In this document: piece after piece, positions 55,649 to 62,659 of the stretch | Layout of the letters: each line of letters starts with the position of its first letter | Position numbering within the stretch: the stretch's first letter is position 1 | Assembly: GCA_964466195.1 (NCBI GenBank) | Contig: CAYXMQ010000010.1 | Span: 49,077-113,076 of the forward strand | Source of the DNA: PFJX01 sp964466195 | GTDB taxonomy: Bacteria; Pseudomonadota; Gammaproteobacteria; Burkholderiales; Thiobacillaceae | Length of the DNA stretch: 64,000 nucleotides | Direction: 5' to 3' | Position numbers and translations under genes: made by a program | Notes under the pieces: generated by a model | Database searches by the model: none | What the model saw: the letters and a program-made list of their open reading frames with translations, nothing else | Told to the model about the DNA's origin: nothing

Positions 55649-56164
55649 ATGGATTTGATGCAATTCGACCAGACCACGCTTTACTTCGACGACCCGTTGC
55701 CGCCGGAAATCGAGCGCCTGCTGCTCAATGCCGGCGCCTGTTACGGCGATGGCGAAGCGGAAGCCATGCTGCTGCGCGCCTACTTTCTGGCGCCGGAACA
55801 ACTCACGGTGCTGGTCGCGCTGTATCGCTACTACTTCTACCAGCACCGCCTTGATGATGCCCTGCGGGTCGCCGACCGTGCGATGAACGTGGCCGGCCGC
55901 CGCCTCGACCTGCCGGCCGAATGGCAGCAACTGCACCCGGAACACATCGGCCATGCCGTGCTGCGTTCGATGGGTCTGCTGCGTTTTTATCTGATGGTGC
56001 TGAAAGCCGCCGGCTACATCCATCTGCGCCAGGGCAATGCGGCCGCCGGCCAGGCCATGCTGGAAAAGCTGGTGGAACTGGACAGCCATGACCGGCTCGG
56101 GGGCAAGGCCTTACTGGATGTGATTGTGGAGGCGGTGGCCGACCGCATCGAAGCTGCAGCTTGA
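55649..56164 (+). CDS. unassigned nif-operon TPR-like protein (171 aa)
   Basis: Not recognised by name. A soluble, helical 171-residue protein with a TPR-like core (AYFLAPEQLTVLVALYRYYFYQHRLDDALRVADRAM, and later FYLMVLKAAGYIHLRQGNAAAGQAMLEKLVELD). It lies between cysE and nifW, starts after GGTGAG, and must be co-expressed with nitrogenase maturation genes. A scaffold or chaperone-like role is an inference from the fold. Confidence 0.78.
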   Translation: MDLMQFDQTTLYFDDPLPPEIERLLLNAGACYGDGEAEAMLLRAYFLAPEQLTVLVALYRYYFYQHRLDDALRVADRAMNVAGRRLDLPAEWQQLHPEHIGHAVLRSMGLLRFYLMVLKAAGYIHLRQGNAAAGQAMLEKLVELDSHDRLGGKALLDVIVEAVADRIEAAA

Positions 56165-56183
56165 TTTTTTGTGGAGAGATGAA

Positions 56184-56582
56184 ATGGACGACCTGACCCT
56201 GGACGAAGCAATGGAAGAACTGGAATCCGCCGAGGACTTCCTCAACTACTTCGGCGTCGCCTTCGACCCTGCCGTGGTGCACGTCAACCGGCTGCACATC
56301 CTGCAGCGCTATCACAACTACCTGGCCCAGGCCGGCGCGCTGCCCGAGTCCGAAGCGGCGCAGCGGGCGGTCTATACCGCCCTGCTCTCCCGCGCCTACC
56401 AGGACTTCGTGGAATCCGACGCGCTCAGCGAAAAGGTGTTCAAGGTGTTCCACATGCATGCGCCGCAGACCGCCTTCGTGCCGCTTTCGTCCATCACGAT
56501 CGCGGCCACCGCGGCGCCGGTGGCCGACGGTTGCGGCTGCGGCGGCGCCTGCCACAGCTCCGAGGCGGCTTTGCGTAGCTGA
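56184..56582 (+). CDS. nifW: nitrogenase-stabilizing protein NifW
   Basis: 132 residues from the ATG at 56184, preceded by GGAGAG. NifW binds and protects the MoFe protein during maturation. Core: MEELESAEDFLNYFGVAFDPAVVHVNRLHILQRYHNYL, then FVESDALSEKVFKVFHMHAPQTAFVPLSSI. The C-terminus adds a Cys/Gly-rich tail (CGCGGACHSS), which is not part of the conserved domain. Confidence 0.94.
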   Translation: MDDLTLDEAMEELESAEDFLNYFGVAFDPAVVHVNRLHILQRYHNYLAQAGALPESEAAQRAVYTALLSRAYQDFVESDALSEKVFKVFHMHAPQTAFVPLSSITIAATAAPVADGCGCGGACHSSEAALRS

Positions 56583-56584
56583 CC

Positions 56585-57046
56585 ATGGAACAACGCTTCG
56601 ACTTCGGCGTCGCCGTGCGGCTGACGCGCAATGTGCGCAACGACGGCACCTTCCCCGGCCTGGAGGTCGGCAATCTACTGATCAAGCGCGGCAGCGTCGG
56701 CTATGTCATGAACGTCGGCACCTTCCTGCAGGACCAGATCATCTACACCGTCAACTTCCTCGATCAGGGCCGCGTCGTCGGCTGCCGTGACGAAGAGCTG
56801 ATCGGCGCCGACGAACCGTGGATGGCCAGCCGCTTCGAAACGCGCGAGAAAGTGAAGACCAGGCTGGCCTTGTCGCTTCGGGGCGAAGTCGTGGTTCCGG
56901 CCGGCGCCATAGGCGAGATTTTCAAGGTGCTGCGCGACCCGGCGGAGGGGGTGCGCTACCACGTGCATTTTCCCGGCGGCCGCATGCTGCAGGTGCCGGA
57001 AAGCCTGCTCGACGACAGTCCGATGCAGGAGGCGCCGCATGCCTGA
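56585..57046 (+). CDS. nifZ: nitrogen fixation protein NifZ
   Basis: 153 residues with two NifZ units: FGVAVRLTRNVRNDGTFPGLEVGNLLIKRGSVGYVMNVGTFLQDQIIYTVNF and a second (GEVVVPAGAIGEIFKVLRDPAEGVRYHVHFPGG). NifZ helps form the second P-cluster of the MoFe protein. It begins two bases after nifW and its end overlaps nifM, so the three are coupled. Confidence 0.95.
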   Translation: MEQRFDFGVAVRLTRNVRNDGTFPGLEVGNLLIKRGSVGYVMNVGTFLQDQIIYTVNFLDQGRVVGCRDEELIGADEPWMASRFETREKVKTRLALSLRGEVVVPAGAIGEIFKVLRDPAEGVRYHVHFPGGRMLQVPESLLDDSPMQEAPHA

Positions 57047-57893
57047 AGCCGCCGCCCTGGCCTACCTGGAACTGAAGGCCGCGCACAGCCTGTTCGGCAA
57101 ATCGCCGGCGGAGCTGGCCGCGGACGAGCGCGCCAAAGTGCGCAAGCTGGCCGACCGGCAATACGGTCTGGAAGCACGCGTGCTGTGCACGCCGGAGGCG
57201 CGTGCAGCGATGGTGCCGCAAGTCAGTCTGCACGCCGCGCTGGAGGAAATCCGCAATCGCTATCCGGAAGCAGACGAATTCAGCGCCGATCTGGCCCGCA
57301 ACGGGCTCGACCATGCCGGCTTCATCGCCGCGCTGGAACGTGAGCTGCGCGTCGAGGCCATTCTGGAGAACGTCGGCGCGCGCGCGACGGCCGTGTCCGA
57401 AATCGACGTCGAACTCTATTACCGCTTCCACCCGCAGCAATTCCGCCGCCCGGAAACCCGCCGCGCCCGCCATATCCTGGTCACCCTCAATCCGGAACTG
57501 CCCGACAACACCGCCGCCGCCGCCCGCGCCCGCATCGAAGCGGTCGCCGCGCGTCTGCAGAAGCAGCCGAAGCGGTTCGACGAACAGGCGCTGAAGCACT
57601 CCGAATGCCCCACGGCGATGCAGGGCGGCCTGCTCGGCGACGTGCTGCAAGGCCAGCTCTATCCGCAACTCGACGCCGCCCTGTTCGCGATGCAGCCCGG
57701 CCAACTCAGCGGCGTGCTGGAATCGCCGCTGGGCTATCACCTGCTGTTGTGCGAAGCCATCACCGCGGCGCGCATCCTCAGCCTGCAGCAGGCGCGCGCG
57801 CCGATACGCGAGCTGTTGCAGCAACGCCGCAAACGCAGCTGTCAGCAGATCTGGCTGCAACAGTTGCCAAGCGGACCCAGGCACAGCGGCTGA
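57039..57893 (+). CDS. nifM: nitrogenase Fe protein maturation isomerase NifM
   Basis: 284 residues. N-terminal helical region (AYLELKAAHSLFGKSPAELAADERAKV) and C-terminal PpiC-type peptidyl-prolyl isomerase domain (RRARHILVTLNPEL, HSECPTAMQGGLLGDVLQGQLYPQLDAALFAMQPGQLSGVLESPLGYHLLLCE). NifM is needed for active NifH. It overlaps nifZ by eight bases and precedes an Rrf2 regulator. Confidence 0.94.
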   Translation: MPEAAALAYLELKAAHSLFGKSPAELAADERAKVRKLADRQYGLEARVLCTPEARAAMVPQVSLHAALEEIRNRYPEADEFSADLARNGLDHAGFIAALERELRVEAILENVGARATAVSEIDVELYYRFHPQQFRRPETRRARHILVTLNPELPDNTAAAARARIEAVAARLQKQPKRFDEQALKHSECPTAMQGGLLGDVLQGQLYPQLDAALFAMQPGQLSGVLESPLGYHLLLCEAITAARILSLQQARAPIRELLQQRRKRSCQQIWLQQLPSGPRHSG

Positions 57894-57895
57894 TC

Positions 57896-58315
57896 ATGCT
57901 GCTCAACCGCGCCAGCCAGTACACGCTGCAAGCGCTGATCTACCTGGCCCGGCAACCGCCCGGCCAGCGAATCATGATCAGGGATATCGCCGCTGCGCTC
58001 GGCCTGCCGATGTTCTACCTGACCAAACTGATGCGCGCCCCCGCCCGCGCCGGCTGGCTGGACGCCGTGCGCGGGCGCAGCGGCGGCGTCATGCTGACCG
58101 TCGACGCCGCCGGCATCCGGCTGGCCGACATCCTGCAACTGACCGGCGAGCACCCGTTCGAACGCGAATGCCTGCTCGGTTTCAAGGCTTGCGAAGACGC
58201 GTCGGCTTGCGTCATGCATTGCGCCTGGCAACCGATCAAACAGGAGATCGCCGATGACCTGAGTCAGCACAGCCTGGCCGACCTGGCCGGCGCCTGGATG
58301 CCGCCGACCGCATAA
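57896..58315 (+). CDS. Rrf2-family Fe-S transcriptional regulator
   Basis: 139 residues starting two bases after the nifM stop. An N-terminal winged helix (RASQYTLQALIYLARQPPGQ, IRDIAAALGLPMFYLTKLMRAPARAGWLDAVRGRSGG) is followed by cysteines C92-x6-C99-x5-C105, plus C109 (CLLGFKACEDASACVMHC). This layout matches cluster-binding Rrf2 proteins such as NsrR and IscR. Being the last gene of the nifV unit, it may adjust nif or Fe-S genes to oxygen, NO or iron; this is an inference. Confidence 0.88.
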   Translation: MLLNRASQYTLQALIYLARQPPGQRIMIRDIAAALGLPMFYLTKLMRAPARAGWLDAVRGRSGGVMLTVDAAGIRLADILQLTGEHPFERECLLGFKACEDASACVMHCAWQPIKQEIADDLSQHSLADLAGAWMPPTA

Positions 58316-58346
58316 GGCGGGCGTCGACCTCACAACGGACATCGAC

Positions 58347-59267
58347 CTAACAACGGGCCAATGCCAGCAAGCTGCTCGCCTGCCCTTCACAGGCCAGACG
58401 CGTCTGCGCATCCAGCCCGGCCAGCCAGCGCCGGGGAATCGCGCACGGCCCGTACAGCGCGCCGGCCAGCATGCCGGCGATGGCGCCGGTGGTGTCGGCA
58501 TCGCCGCCGCGGTTGACCACGTCGATCAGGCTCGCCTCGAAGTCGTCGCCGTCGAACAGGGCCTGAAATACCGCCTGCATGGTTTCGACGATATAGCCGC
58601 TCGGGTTCATGCGCTGGCGCGTGGCGCGGAAGGCGAATTCCGGATGCATCTGCGCCAGCGGGTGGGCGCGTCGGTGCAGCAGATCGCGTTTGTCGGCCCC
58701 CAGCAACGCATCCTGCACCATCAGCGCCAGGGTTTCCGTGGCGGCATCCGATAACGCGTTGTTGTGGGTGACGTGGGCCTGGGCGCGGCAAGCGGCGCGC
58801 ACGACGTCTTCCGGCTGGCCGAGGGTGGCCAGCGCCACCGGCAGCACGCGCATGGCGGCGCCATTGCCGGCGTCATGCACGCTGGGCGGCCGCGTAGGAT
58901 CGCCGCTGTTGCGGTACGCGAGCAGGCCGCGCCGCACGGTGGCGCCGATGTCCACCGGCTTGGCGCGCATCCAGGCGTCGAACGACTGCGCGGCGGCATG
59001 CGCATCGACGCCGCCGGCTTCAAGAATGGATACGCCCAGCGCCAGCGCCATCGTGGTGTCGTCGGTGACCTGGCCGGGTTTCAACCGCAGCCAGCCGCCG
59101 CCGACGAGCTGGTCGTGCTGCATGAATTGCAACGCAATCTCGCGCGGGGTCATGAACTCGACCGTCGCCCCCAGTGCATCGCCGATGGCCAGGCCGAGGT
59201 AGGCGGCGATCGCGCGGGGTTGGATTTCCGCTGAGCGGGAAGCGGTGAGCGTTGAGCTGTATTGCAT
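58347..59267 (-). CDS. draG: ADP-ribosyl-[dinitrogenase reductase] hydrolase
   Basis: 306 residues from the ATG at 59267; an upstream in-frame start exists. DraG removes ADP-ribose from NifH, reactivating nitrogenase. Metal-site motifs: YLGLAIGDALGATVEFM, GQVTDDTTMALALG and NRGGDADTTGAIAGMLAGA. The first about 12 residues (SSTLTASRSAE) derive from a repeat-like stretch. It ends the minus-strand nifB operon. The partner transferase gene draT is not in the window. A general ADP-ribosylglycohydrolase is the alternative, but the nif setting favours DraG. Confidence 0.9.
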   Translation of the reverse strand: MQYSSTLTASRSAEIQPRAIAAYLGLAIGDALGATVEFMTPREIALQFMQHDQLVGGGWLRLKPGQVTDDTTMALALGVSILEAGGVDAHAAAQSFDAWMRAKPVDIGATVRRGLLAYRNSGDPTRPPSVHDAGNGAAMRVLPVALATLGQPEDVVRAACRAQAHVTHNNALSDAATETLALMVQDALLGADKRDLLHRRAHPLAQMHPEFAFRATRQRMNPSGYIVETMQAVFQALFDGDDFEASLIDVVNRGGDADTTGAIAGMLAGALYGPCAIPRRWLAGLDAQTRLACEGQASSLLALARC

Positions 59268-59315
59268 CCCGGTGTATCCACCGCTTGCTGCTCCCTGTTC
59301 ACTGCTCACCACTCA
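59231..59315. repeat. inverted arrays of degenerate heptamers around the draG start
   Basis: On the plus strand, 59232-59259 reads as four 7-base units of about TGAGCGG. On the minus strand, about 59280-59312 reads as four to five units of the same kind (GTGAGCA, GTGAACA, GGGAGCA). The two arrays face each other across the draG start codon and could pair in RNA. Confidence 0.55.
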
Positions 59316-59942
59316 ATCCTCATGCCCGAAGCATTGCGCGTAATCCGCACACACCTCGCACGACGGCGAACGGCAGACATACACCCCGGCGCTGTTGCAA
59401 AGCTGCTTGTACAGGAATCGCTTCCATTTCATGTCGCGCTGGTTCAACGCGGTGAGGCCGGGAAAGTTGCGCGACATCAGCACGCTCAGCTCGCTGCGCG
59501 CATCCAGGCCGAGATCCTGCCAGAGATGGTCGCCGCCCATGCAGGCGGTGGCGACGATGCCGGCCAGCCAGGTTTCCGAGGCGTCGGCCGCCGCCCGGTG
59601 TTGCAACAGCAGCGCACGCAGCTCGTCCCATTCGGCGCAGCGTTCGCCCTGCTCGGCCGGCTGCCAGCGCAACAGCGGAGGCGCCGCAGCGCGGCGGCCG
59701 TGCCGCACAGCAAGCCGGCTGTAGCCGGGGAAATGGCGCGCCAGCAGCGCGCGGAAGTCGCTCCAGCCCAGGCCCAGGCCGGCGGGCAAGGCGGATTGCC
59801 CGGCCGCCTGGCTGGCCAGCATGCGGGCGAACAGGCCGTCATTGGGCAGGCCCGCCGCCTGCGCCATCAACAGGTTGTAAAGGCCCGCTGCAGCGCCGGG
59901 CGCTGCCGGCAAGACAGGCGGCGCAACGTGGACGGCAGCCAT
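59313..59942 (-). CDS. nifQ: molybdenum donor protein NifQ
   Basis: 209 residues from the ATG at 59942, after AAGGAGAG. NifQ brings molybdenum to the NifEN/NifH cofactor machinery. The C-terminal signature C190-x4-C195-x2-C198-x5-C204 (CRSPSCEVCADYAQC) is intact, with TACMGGDHLWQDLGL and LSVLMSRNFPGL before it. It lies between draG and the FeSII-like gene. Confidence 0.94.
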   Translation of the reverse strand: MAAVHVAPPVLPAAPGAAAGLYNLLMAQAAGLPNDGLFARMLASQAAGQSALPAGLGLGWSDFRALLARHFPGYSRLAVRHGRRAAAPPLLRWQPAEQGERCAEWDELRALLLQHRAAADASETWLAGIVATACMGGDHLWQDLGLDARSELSVLMSRNFPGLTALNQRDMKWKRFLYKQLCNSAGVYVCRSPSCEVCADYAQCFGHED

Positions 59943-59953
59943 GATCGCTCTCC

Positions 59954-60313
59954 TTATTTGCTCGGGTACTCCACCAGGATGTCTTCGTCGCGCACGATCA
60001 TCTGGCAGGCCAGACGCCAGGCGGTGTGCGGCACGTCGTCCACCTTCATGGCCTCGATCTCGTCCTTGCTGATCTTCCTGAGTTCTTTCAGCACGGCGAT
60101 TTCGCGGTCGGTCAGCGGACCGCCCATCGGGCCTTTGCGCGACAGATTGGTGACCTTGATCAAACAGGTGCTGCAGTCGCCCTCCTGGCAACTGAAGTCG
60201 ATCGGGATATGGTTTTCCTTGGCCAGTTCGAGCAACGTCTTGGTGTGGCTGCCGGCGACGGCATAGACGGTCTTGTCCTTGTGCAAGGGGCTGGAGAAGG
60301 TGACGAGGGGCAT
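59954..60313 (-). CDS. Shethna FeSII-like [2Fe-2S] protein
   Basis: 119 residues from the ATG at 60313. Plant-type [2Fe-2S] site C42-x4-C47-x2-C50 and C103 (SCQEGDCSTC; LACQMIVRDED). The overall pattern, with FSSPL at the N-terminus, YAVAGSHTKTLLELAKENHI, then LTDREIAVLKEL and LACQxIVxDEDxLVE at the end, follows what I recall of Azotobacter FeSII. That protein locks nitrogenase in a protected, inactive complex when oxygen rises. Ordinary ferredoxins lack the insert between C50 and C103. The position next to nifQ supports it. Confidence 0.85.
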   Translation of the reverse strand: MPLVTFSSPLHKDKTVYAVAGSHTKTLLELAKENHIPIDFSCQEGDCSTCLIKVTNLSRKGPMGGPLTDREIAVLKELRKISKDEIEAMKVDDVPHTAWRLACQMIVRDEDILVEYPSK

Positions 60314-60363
60314 GCTGGGCTCCAATGGGTGGGGTGGGTAATAACGAGAAAATCGGCCCGGTT

Positions 60364-60651
60364 TCAGCCGGGTCGGACGACGACTTCGCCGCCGAGCACC
60401 TGGGCCTGGCAGGCGAGACGGTGTTTTCGGCTGGCCATGTTTTCTTGCAGCACCTTGTCTTCCAGCACGGAGCGTTCAGACATGTTTTCCATGCCGGCGA
60501 CGATCTTCATCATGCAGGTGGCGCATTCGCCTTCGCGGCAGCCGTAGGTGATGCCGGCGCCGACCTTTTCCGAGATCTCGATCAGCCGGGTGCCGGCGGG
60601 GACGCTGACGGTGACGCCGATGTCTTCGAAGGTGACGTTAGCCTTGGGCAT
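60364..60651 (-). CDS. nif-linked [2Fe-2S] ferredoxin
   Basis: 95 residues. Plant/adrenodoxin-like site C38-x4-C43-x2-C46 with C81 (GCREGECATC; LACQAQVLGGEV). It begins 14 bases inside the end of the flavodiiron gene. Similar [2Fe-2S] ferredoxins (FdxD type) are found in nif regions of Rhodobacter and others. It may donate electrons to the neighbouring flavodiiron protein or to nitrogenase. Confidence 0.88.
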   Translation of the reverse strand: MPKANVTFEDIGVTVSVPAGTRLIEISEKVGAGITYGCREGECATCMMKIVAGMENMSERSVLEDKVLQENMASRKHRLACQAQVLGGEVVVRPG

Positions 60652-61918
60652 GGGAGGGTTCCTTGAGTAGTTCGGACATGTCGATCACCCGGCGCGCGGC
60701 GCGGCCGGTGAGGTGTGCGGCGAGCTGGCGGCCGAATTCGCGGCACTGTTCCAGTTCGTCCGCGGTGGGGATCAGTTTGACCCGCACGCCGGCCAGCGGC
60801 ACGCGCAGCTTGAGCCCGCGCAGCCGGTCTTCCAGCATGTTCACCGCCTCGCCGGTCCAGCCGTAGGAGCCGAACGCGGCGCCCAGCTTGTCCTTGACGC
60901 TGACGGACGCGAGCGAGGAAAGCAGGTCCCAGATCGGCTTGACCGCGTCGCCATTGATGGTCGGCGAACCGAACACGATGCCGTCGGCCTCCTCGATCAG
61001 GTCGACGAACGGGGCGACCTCGCCGCCCTGCAAGTCGTACAGGCTGGCGCGCACGCCTTCAATTTCTTCGGCGCCGTCGCGCACCGCCAGCGCCATGCGC
61101 TCCGTGTTGCCGTAGCTGCTGATGTAGAAGATCAGCAGGGTTTTTACTTGGCCGGCGCCGTGCAGCAATGGCGCGGCCAGTTGCCGGTAGCGCTGCACGT
61201 AGGCGCGCGGCCCGGCGCGCAGGATGGGGCCGTGCGCCGGGGCGATCAACCTCAGCGGCAGCGGCTCGATCAGGTCCAGCCCGGCGCGCACGTGCTCGCG
61301 GAACGGCCGCATGATGTGCTGGTAGTAGTACTCGAACGAGAAGCGAAAATCGCCGACGCGGTCGCTGAACAGGCGGGGGTCGCAGAAATGGCAGCCGAAC
61401 ACGTCGCCGGAGAACAACAGCGCCTCTTCGTTCAGATAGGTGCACTGGGTATCCGGCCAGTGCAGAAACGGCGTGTTGAGGAAGGTCAGGGTGCGCCCGC
61501 CCAGGGCCACCGTGTCGCCGGTATCGACCGGCCTGTAGGCGAGCTCTTGGGCGGACTCTTCGCTCTTCAGCAGGCCCTTCAGCATGGACTGCGCCCGCAC
61601 CGAGATATGCAGCCGCGCCTGCGGCGCACGCCGCATCAACTCGGGCAGCGCACCGGTATGGTCCGGCTCCAGATGGTTAAGCACGATGGCGGTGATCTCG
61701 TCATAGCGCGCCACCTGTTCCAGGCGCTCGAAGAAGGTGTCGGCGAATTCCGCTTTCACCGTATCGATGATCGCCACGCCCGCTTCGCCGCGTACGCAAT
61801 AGGCGTTGTAGCTGGTGCCGTTGGCGGTCTTCAGGATCACGTCGAACACCCGCAATTGCGGGTCGAGGGCGCCGATCCAGTGCACGCCGGCGGCGAGGGC
61901 GACCGGGGTTTCGCTCAT
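60638..61918 (-). CDS. flavodiiron protein (A-type flavoprotein)
   Basis: 426 residues. N-terminal metallo-beta-lactamase-like domain with all six diiron ligands: H82-x-E84-x-D86-H87 (NHLEPDHTG), H153 (FLHWPDTQ), D172 (SGDVFGCHF) and H229 (APAHGPI). C-terminal flavodoxin domain with the FMN loop ISSYGNTERMA. Such proteins reduce oxygen to water or NO to nitrous oxide in the cytosol. Within the nifB operon an oxygen-scavenging role is likely. It overlaps the start of the ferredoxin and the ArsC-like stop. Confidence 0.94.
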   Translation of the reverse strand: MSETPVALAAGVHWIGALDPQLRVFDVILKTANGTSYNAYCVRGEAGVAIIDTVKAEFADTFFERLEQVARYDEITAIVLNHLEPDHTGALPELMRRAPQARLHISVRAQSMLKGLLKSEESAQELAYRPVDTGDTVALGGRTLTFLNTPFLHWPDTQCTYLNEEALLFSGDVFGCHFCDPRLFSDRVGDFRFSFEYYYQHIMRPFREHVRAGLDLIEPLPLRLIAPAHGPILRAGPRAYVQRYRQLAAPLLHGAGQVKTLLIFYISSYGNTERMALAVRDGAEEIEGVRASLYDLQGGEVAPFVDLIEEADGIVFGSPTINGDAVKPIWDLLSSLASVSVKDKLGAAFGSYGWTGEAVNMLEDRLRGLKLRVPLAGVRVKLIPTADELEQCREFGRQLAAHLTGRAARRVIDMSELLKEPSHAQG

Positions 61919-62337
61919 GGCTGCGGGCCGCAGGCGGTTTTGCGCGTGCAGGTTTCCAGGTCTTGCCCGGGCGCCTTGCTGCGCAAGCCGATCCAGCCAT
62001 CCACCGCGTCCTGGTCGAAGCCCACCCGGCGCTCGCCGTCGACTTCCATCAGCGGACGCCGGATCAGCAGCGGATCGGCCAGCATCAGCCGCAAGGCCTC
62101 GCCCGCCGCCAGCGCCGCCGGCAGGACCTCGCCGTCGCGCACGCGCGGCGAAGCCGGATTGAACCAGTCAGCCACCGGCAGATCGCCGAAGAAAGCGCAC
62201 AGCCGTTCCGGCGTCCATTTCTCGGCGAGCAGGTTTTTCGCCTGCACCGTATGCCCGGCTGCAGCCAGCAACAGCTTCTGGCGAGCGTTGTTGACGCAGC
62301 CGGGCTTTTCGTAGAACAGGACGGTGGCCATGGCCAT
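61915..62337 (-). CDS. ArsC-like nitrogenase-associated protein
   Basis: 140 residues of the ArsC/Spx fold: TVLFYEKPGCVNNARQKLLL at the N-terminus with C14 in the arsenate-reductase-like position, and later LLIRRPLMEVDGERRVGF, which mirrors the ArsC RRPI region. This is the nitrogenase-associated branch that includes NifO of Azotobacter. The C-terminal tail has two further cysteines (CTRKTAC). Role in nif regulation or molybdate use is unclear. Confidence 0.88.
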   Translation of the reverse strand: MAMATVLFYEKPGCVNNARQKLLLAAAGHTVQAKNLLAEKWTPERLCAFFGDLPVADWFNPASPRVRDGEVLPAALAAGEALRLMLADPLLIRRPLMEVDGERRVGFDQDAVDGWIGLRSKAPGQDLETCTRKTACGPQP

Positions 62338-62340
62338 GCC

Positions 62341-62649
62341 TCAGGCCGACCTGGCGTCGAGCGCCGCCAGATACGCGGCCTCGACCGCGGCCTGGTACTG
62401 CGCCAGCAGCGCCGGTGAAATACCGGTCAGCGAACCGGGCGGGTTCAGCGGCTCGCCCAGTTCGTCGAGGATCGCGCCCTCGATCGGACAAATGCTGCTG
62501 CACTGCGCGTTCATGTAATCGCCGATGCATTCGGTGCACTTGTCCGGGTCGATCAGGAAGTGCGGGCTGGCCTGGTAGATCGCCTGATTGGGGCACAGCG
62601 GCTCGCAGGCATAGCAGTTGACGCAGGATTCGATGATTTCAAAGGCCAT
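62341..62649 (-). CDS. fdxN: 2[4Fe-4S] ferredoxin FdxN type
   Basis: 102 residues from the ATG at 62649. Cluster motifs C9-x2-C12-x2-C15-x3-C19 (CVNCYACEPLCP) and C38-x2-C41-x8-C50-x3-C54 (CTECIGDYMNAQCSSICP), the unequal spacing of nif ferredoxins. A helical tail of about 40 residues follows. It lies directly after nifB, the usual place, and likely feeds electrons to NifB or nitrogenase. Confidence 0.93.
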   Translation of the reverse strand: MAFEIIESCVNCYACEPLCPNQAIYQASPHFLIDPDKCTECIGDYMNAQCSSICPIEGAILDELGEPLNPPGSLTGISPALLAQYQAAVEAAYLAALDARSA

Positions 62650-62659
62650 TTCATTCTCC

